This document shows, in pieces, positions 56,537 through 60,057 of a DNA stretch of 60,057 nt. Source of the DNA: a candidate division WOR-1 bacterium RIFOXYB2_FULL_36_35 (GTDB lineage Bacteria; Margulisbacteria; WOR-1; XYC2-FULL-46-14; XYC2-FULL-37-10); the NCBI GenBank assembly GCA_001771505.1, contig MEUA01000019.1, positions 1 through 60,057 of the forward strand, given 5' to 3'. The notes beneath the pieces were generated by a model. The model was not told the origin of the DNA. It worked only from the letters and a program-made list of their open reading frames with translations, and did no database searches. Every line of letters starts with the position of its first letter. Position 1 is the stretch's first letter. A program made the position numbers and the translations under genes.

Positions 56537-57117
56537 TCGCTACGACTAATAAGCATAAATTGGAAGAGATTAAAAAGATATTTGACTTACTACAGACTGC
56601 TGACGGGCAGACAAAACTTAATATTATTGGTAAGAATATAAAAGTTTTAGAAGATGGAAAAATATTCGAAGAAAACGCGTTAAAAAAAGCCCGTGCAGCT
56701 GCCAGAAAATTTAAAAAGATCGGAATTGCAGATGATTCAGGGCTTGTGGTAAATGCCTTAAATGGCAACCCAGGGATTATGTCCGCAAGATACGCATCCC
56801 CTCCAACAACAAAAAATCTCTGCGGCAAACTACTAAAAGCCATGAAACAACATAAAAACCGTCATGCCCATTTTGTGTGCGCTATGGCGATTGCCTACCC
56901 TAACGGAGAAGAAAAAGTTGTCGTCGGAAAAGTCTTTGGAAGGATCAGCTATGAAATGAAAGGAGAACACGGGTTTGGATATGACCCTGTTTTTATCCCA
57001 AGAGGTTACAAAAAAACCTTTTCGGAAATCTCTCCGCATTCTAAAAATATTATAAGCCATAGATCTGACGCCTTAAAAAAACTCAGAAAAATATTAAAAT
57101 TCGGTGGCAATAAATGA
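56524..57117 (+). CDS. rdgB: XTP/dITP pyrophosphatase (RdgB/HAM1)
   Basis: 197 residues: IIVATTNKHKLEEIKKIF at the start, FEENALKKARAAARKF, IADDSGLVVNALNGNPGIMS, and GEHGFGYDPVFIPRGYKKTF with SHRSDALKKL at the end. It removes non-canonical purine nucleotides (ITP, XTP) before they enter DNA or RNA, a natural companion of purD. It overlaps purD by 13 bases; its stop forms ATGA with the next gene. Confidence 0.96.
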   Translation: MDIIVATTNKHKLEEIKKIFDLLQTADGQTKLNIIGKNIKVLEDGKIFEENALKKARAAARKFKKIGIADDSGLVVNALNGNPGIMSARYASPPTTKNLCGKLLKAMKQHKNRHAHFVCAMAIAYPNGEEKVVVGKVFGRISYEMKGEHGFGYDPVFIPRGYKKTFSEISPHSKNIISHRSDALKKLRKILKFGGNK

Positions 57118-57704
57118 ACCCCGACTTCCTAATCGGGGTGAATATCTCCCCCGCGTTAGTATCGCTCTTTTTTGTCTTTCTTGCGGAACTTGGAGACAAA
57201 ACACAATTTTTAACAATAGGCCTTTCAACAAAATATAAAAAAACTTATATTTTTGCGGGAATTTTATCGGCAACAATTATACTTATGGGTATAGCTGTTT
57301 TTTTTGGAAGTCTAATTGGCAATGTCATCCCTATGGTATATATAAATTTTTTTTCTGGGATAATATTTATCTTTTTTGGAATAAATTCTTTTTTTGAAAA
57401 AGAAAAAGAAGAAAAAATCCACAGCAACGATGCTAAGAAAATTTTTTTGATTGTTTTTACGACCTTTTTTCTGGCAGAGCTGGGAGACAAAACAGAGGTT
57501 ATGGCTTTTACGTTAGCCGCAAAATACGACTCTCCCCTGCAAGTATGGTTAGGCTCAACATTGGCAATGATTTCAGTAAACACAATCTCAATATTTTTGG
57601 GATATTATCTAAAGAATTTATTGCCACAAAAAACAATAAAAATAATAAGTAGCGCGGTTTTTCTAATTTTCGGATTTGTTCTTCTACTCAGAATTGCAAT
57701 ATAA
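57114..57704 (+). CDS. TMEM165/GDT1 (UPF0016) family cation exporter
   Basis: 196 residues with six hydrophobic segments and the two family motifs E-L-G-D-K-T, at residues 25-30 and 122-127, arranged as two inverted repeat halves. Characterised relatives export Mn2+ or Ca2+. The ATG start overlaps the rdgB stop, but the first eight codons (MNPDFLIG) are a copy of the dispersed AACCCCGACTTCC repeat; GTG at 57138 would give a more typical N-terminus. Which start is used is unclear. It is third in the purD-rdgB unit. Confidence 0.88.
   Translation: MNPDFLIGVNISPALVSLFFVFLAELGDKTQFLTIGLSTKYKKTYIFAGILSATIILMGIAVFFGSLIGNVIPMVYINFFSGIIFIFFGINSFFEKEKEEKIHSNDAKKIFLIVFTTFFLAELGDKTEVMAFTLAAKYDSPLQVWLGSTLAMISVNTISIFLGYYLKNLLPQKTIKIISSAVFLIFGFVLLLRIAI
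57117..57144. repeat. Dispersed AACCCCGATT hairpin repeat, copy 5 (inside coding sequence)
   Basis: AACCCCGACTTCCTAATCGG followed by GGTGAATA: ACCCCGA.T and A.TCGGGGT pair around TCCT. One substitution (T to C) distinguishes it from copies 1 and 3. It overlaps the rdgB stop and encodes the N-terminus of the TMEM165-type protein. Confidence 0.75.
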
Positions 57705-57716
57705 GATCTTTTCCTT

Positions 57717-58361
57717 TTAAAACTTAAGAAATTTAACCTCGCCATACCCTTTTTTCTTTGGCTTATTAATAACAGGTGGGGTTTGCGCGAGTTGATTTTG
57801 CGAAGAATCCCTTTGAGAGACTGAATTATTATCTTTTTTCAAATCCTTAACTATAAATGGACTCTTAGGCCTGGACTCTAATGCTTTGGAAGCTATTGGA
57901 TTTTCAATGGAAATACGACGTTTAATTATCATAACAGGCTCGCGGCTCTTATCAGAAAAACAGACCAAAGGTTCAATCTCTTTTTTAGGGGGCTCTTCCT
58001 TTTTGGGAATTTCAAGTAAAGTCGGCTGGTGTAATTTACGCATCTCCCAGCCTTCTTTAACCTCTTTTATCACTTTTAATCCAACTTCTGATTTTACACG
58101 CGCAGCAAGAATGTTTTTGTGGTCAACTTGCATAGATTCTATAATCTGATTAAAATGCTCCTCGCCTTTTCTAAATTCGACATAATCTCCTACTTTCAAT
58201 GGCGCAAAAAGCTTTACAACAGCAACATTTATCTTGTCAAAATAATGGGTCACGGACCCCAAAGGAGAATTTTTTTCTCTTTTTCTGGATAATTTAGTAG
58301 ATTTCCTAACAGTCCTTCTTCTATTTTTAATTAAAGTTTTTTTAATCTTTTTTCTTGGCAT
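57717..58361 (-). CDS. Protein with EF-Tu domain II-like barrel and long basic tails
   Basis: 214 residues. The first 30 are extremely basic (RKKIKKTLIKNRRRTVRK), suggesting nucleic-acid or ribosome binding. Residues about 35-110 (GSVTHYFDKINVAVVKLFAP, LKVGDYVEFRKG, ESMQVDHKNILAARVKSEVG) match the small beta-barrel found in translation-factor domain II and at the C-terminus of U32 peptidases; free-standing ~85-residue versions are known as translation-elongation-factor-like proteins. The rest is polar and probably disordered. AGGTGG precedes ATG 58361. Role unknown. Confidence 0.8.
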   Translation of the reverse strand: MPRKKIKKTLIKNRRRTVRKSTKLSRKREKNSPLGSVTHYFDKINVAVVKLFAPLKVGDYVEFRKGEEHFNQIIESMQVDHKNILAARVKSEVGLKVIKEVKEGWEMRKLHQPTLLEIPKKEEPPKKEIEPLVCFSDKSREPVMIIKRRISIENPIASKALESRPKSPFIVKDLKKDNNSVSQRDSSQNQLAQTPPVINKPKKKGYGEVKFLKF

Positions 58362-58539
58362 ATAAAACCACCTGAGTTAATAATTCTACAAAAAATATGG
58401 CAATATTGCAAATTGACATCTTACTTTGGAGATTATTGGGATTTTATAAATCTTATGGTATCATTAAATAAGTGATTTTGAGTTCCTTTAGGTTTTTTGC
58501 TAAATACTAATTACTCACACTCACACACATTACTTAGCT

Positions 58540-58613
58540 GTCCCCGTAGCTCAACCGGATAGAGCAACAGATTTCTAATCTGTAGGCTGGAGGTTCGATT
58601 CCTCTCGGGGACG
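58540..58613 (+). tRNA. tRNA-Arg (TCT anticodon)
   Basis: A 74-base cloverleaf: acceptor GTCCCCG/CGGGGAC with discriminator G, D-arm TAGCTCAACCGGATAGAGCA, anticodon stem-loop CAGATTTCTAATCTG with TCT, and T-arm GGAGGTTCGATTCCTC. CCA is not encoded. A T-rich run follows directly and leads into the stop of the convergent permease gene 3 bases later. It reads AGA codons, which are frequent in this genome. Confidence 0.96.
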
Positions 58614-58615
58614 TT

Positions 58616-59881
58616 TTATCTCCAAATAATCCATACAAACAAAGCAGAAACAGTAGTTGCTATTAAAGTAAACGGCAAACCAATTTTAACAAACTCAAGA
58701 AAAGAGACCTGTCTCCCCTCTTTTTTTAGCAATCCACAGGCCGCTATATTAGCAGATGCTCCTATAGGCGTAACGTTCCCTCCAATACTTGCCCCCAATA
58801 ATAGCCCAAAAAAGAAAAGGTAAGGATTTACTGTCATATTTTCAGACAAAGAAGTAACAACAGGCAACATTGCAAGAAAATAGGGAACATTCTCAACAAA
58901 AGCCGATAAAAAAACAGAGCTTATAACTATCGTTAAATAGCCCAAAAGCGCGTTATCCCCTATTACACTTGACAAAAAAACAGCTAAAGATGTTATCCAA
59001 CCAGCCGAGGTAAGCCCTCCGACCAAAATAAAAACCCCTATTAAGAAAAAAGTCGTTTCCCAATCAAGTTTTTTTATTCCTTCAAAAACAGGAGAATTAT
59101 CAACAATTTTTGCCCAAAAAAGAGAGAGCAAGCCAAATATCAAGCACAAAGTACCAGCTTGTGGAATAAACAACAAAAAAGAAGAAAGGGATAAAAGAAC
59201 TATCAATAAACACAACATAATTGTCGGCATCCACGATTTTACTTTTTCTTCACATAAAAAAATGACATTCTCTTTGTGTTTCCTGAAAATAAAATATAAA
59301 AAGACAAATGAGGCCAAAGCGCTTGCTTGAACTGCCCAAAATATGCCGGGACGTCCCATAAAAAAGAAAAAATCATTAAATGTCATTCCGGTAAAACCAC
59401 CCAAAAGCATACTCGTAGGATCGCCAATCAATGTAGCTATCCCATGAAGATTGCTTGTAATTGCAATAGCTATCATCATCTTAATGGGATTAAAATTAAG
59501 TTTTTTGGAAAGAGAAATGGCTATCGGCGCAACGATAAGAATAGTTGCAACGTTTTCAATAAAAACTGATATAAAACCAGTCAAAACACATAGAAAAATC
59601 ATTGCCCAACTTACGCTCTTGGCTTTGTTTGCTATAATCTCCGCAAGATATGACGGCGCCTTGCTCTGCATAAAAACATCTGAAACCATGAGCATTCCCA
59701 CAAACATCCCCATAACATTCCAATTTATTGAATAAAACGCCTCAATCGGCAAAATGGTCCCTGTAATAATAAGAAGGAATGCTCCTGTTAGCACGGTGTG
59801 CATACGAAAATTAGGCAAAAAAACAAACAATAAATACGAAATTATAAATACGATTAATGAAAAAAACTTAGGGTCAAACAA
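58616..59881 (-). CDS. Ion permease of the ArsB/NhaD/CitMHS (ion transporter) superfamily
   Basis: 421 residues with about 11 membrane segments in two similar halves. Each half has a re-entrant-type signature: ENVATILIVAPIAISLSKKL with TSNLHGIATLIGDPTSMLLG, and ENVPYFLAMLPVV with GASIGGNVTPIGASANIAAC. These are typical of the family that includes arsenite, sodium/proton and citrate transporters. Substrate unknown. The start is TTG 59881, supported by AAAGGAG seven bases upstream. It ends 3 bases from the convergent tRNA-Arg. Confidence 0.9.
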   Translation of the reverse strand: MFDPKFFSLIVFIISYLLFVFLPNFRMHTVLTGAFLLIITGTILPIEAFYSINWNVMGMFVGMLMVSDVFMQSKAPSYLAEIIANKAKSVSWAMIFLCVLTGFISVFIENVATILIVAPIAISLSKKLNFNPIKMMIAIAITSNLHGIATLIGDPTSMLLGGFTGMTFNDFFFFMGRPGIFWAVQASALASFVFLYFIFRKHKENVIFLCEEKVKSWMPTIMLCLLIVLLSLSSFLLFIPQAGTLCLIFGLLSLFWAKIVDNSPVFEGIKKLDWETTFFLIGVFILVGGLTSAGWITSLAVFLSSVIGDNALLGYLTIVISSVFLSAFVENVPYFLAMLPVVTSLSENMTVNPYLFFFGLLLGASIGGNVTPIGASANIAACGLLKKEGRQVSFLEFVKIGLPFTLIATTVSALFVWIIWR

Positions 59882-59920
59882 AACTGTTCTCCTTTATTTT
59901 TGAAAATGTGATGTATATAT

Positions 59921-59949
59921 ATAATATCATATAGAAAAAAATGTTCCAA
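59921..59949 (-). promoter_or_regulatory. Promoter of the ion permease gene
   Basis: On the minus strand TTGGAA (59944-59949), 17-base spacer, TATTAT (59921-59926), giving a leader of about 35 bases with an AAAGGAG ribosome-binding site. Beyond it, up to the right edge, I see no gene. Confidence 0.55.
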
Positions 59950-60057
59950 TATTTCACATTGTATGTTGGTGTATAAATAGTTGTGTAAATTGAAGTAAGG
60001 GGGTGAAATAAACAAAAAAAGGGTATATTCTCTCCATATATTGTCGCAAAACAAAAA

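Noticed and set aside
1-60057. CRISPR array, integrase, prophage or plasmid replication genes
   Set aside because: No regularly spaced repeats and no Cas, integrase or replication protein motifs were seen.

Overview
The window is AT-rich and densely coded, with no rRNA. It looks like a chromosomal segment of an uncultured bacterium with a Gram-negative (diderm) envelope: it encodes a TolC-type outer-membrane channel with a MacAB-like pump, and a lipoprotein solute receptor. It carries tyrA, metH, purD, accB and recJ, so it is not a minimal-genome organism. Features such as missing rpmD (L30), frequent leaderless genes and the gene mix would suit a candidate-phylum bacterium (Margulisbacteria/Saganbacteria-like lineages come to mind), but I cannot establish the taxonomy from the sequence alone.

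Layout. 1-2.3 kb: small uncharacterised genes (one only 36 codons), then an RHH/PIN toxin-antitoxin pair with a visible operator palindrome, followed by truA. 2.3-6.4 kb: trxA, divergent amj (lipid II flippase), then rimI-metH. 6.4-9.0 kb: a Ser/Thr kinase and a large helical protein of unknown function. 9.3-13.6 kb: tolC-macA-macB-type tripartite efflux operon. 13.6-18.0 kb: a thioredoxin-fold protein with a degenerate active site, tyrA, efp-accB-recJ. 18.0-23.7 kb: glmS with a solute-binding lipoprotein gene just upstream, a small membrane protein, and an aminotransferase-ribF pair.

23.8-52.9 kb (minus strand) is one unbroken translation/transcription super-operon: rpmG, tRNA-Trp, secE, nusG, rplKAJL, rpoBC, rpsLG, fusA, rpsJ, rplCDWB, rpsS, rplV, rpsC, rplP, rpmC, rpsQ, rplNXE, rpsNH, rplFR, rpsE, rplO, secY, adk, map, infA, rpmJ, rpsMKD, rpoA, rplQM, rpsI. 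It runs from a strong promoter near 53.06 kb to a 13-bp terminator hairpin at 23.8 kb. Neither tuf nor rpmD is in its usual place.

53.1-55.0 kb holds the most unusual locus. Two head-to-head genes share an N-terminal domain. One continues into a formylglycine-generating-enzyme/C-type-lectin-fold domain whose extreme C-terminus resembles the variable region of a diversity-generating-retroelement target. The other continues into two tandem ~65-residue helical repeats that resemble effector-associated (death-like) adaptor domains. Together they may be a sensor-adaptor conflict or signalling module. Right of it lie a 119-bp inverted-repeat element inserted into a copy of a second dispersed repeat, then purD-rdgB-TMEM165-type transporter, an EF-Tu-domain-II-like protein, tRNA-Arg and an ion permease.

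Two genome-scale habits stand out: several promoters sit so close to their start codons that the mRNAs should be leaderless, and a hairpin-forming AACCCCGATT.. repeat recurs between genes and has twice been absorbed into coding sequence.
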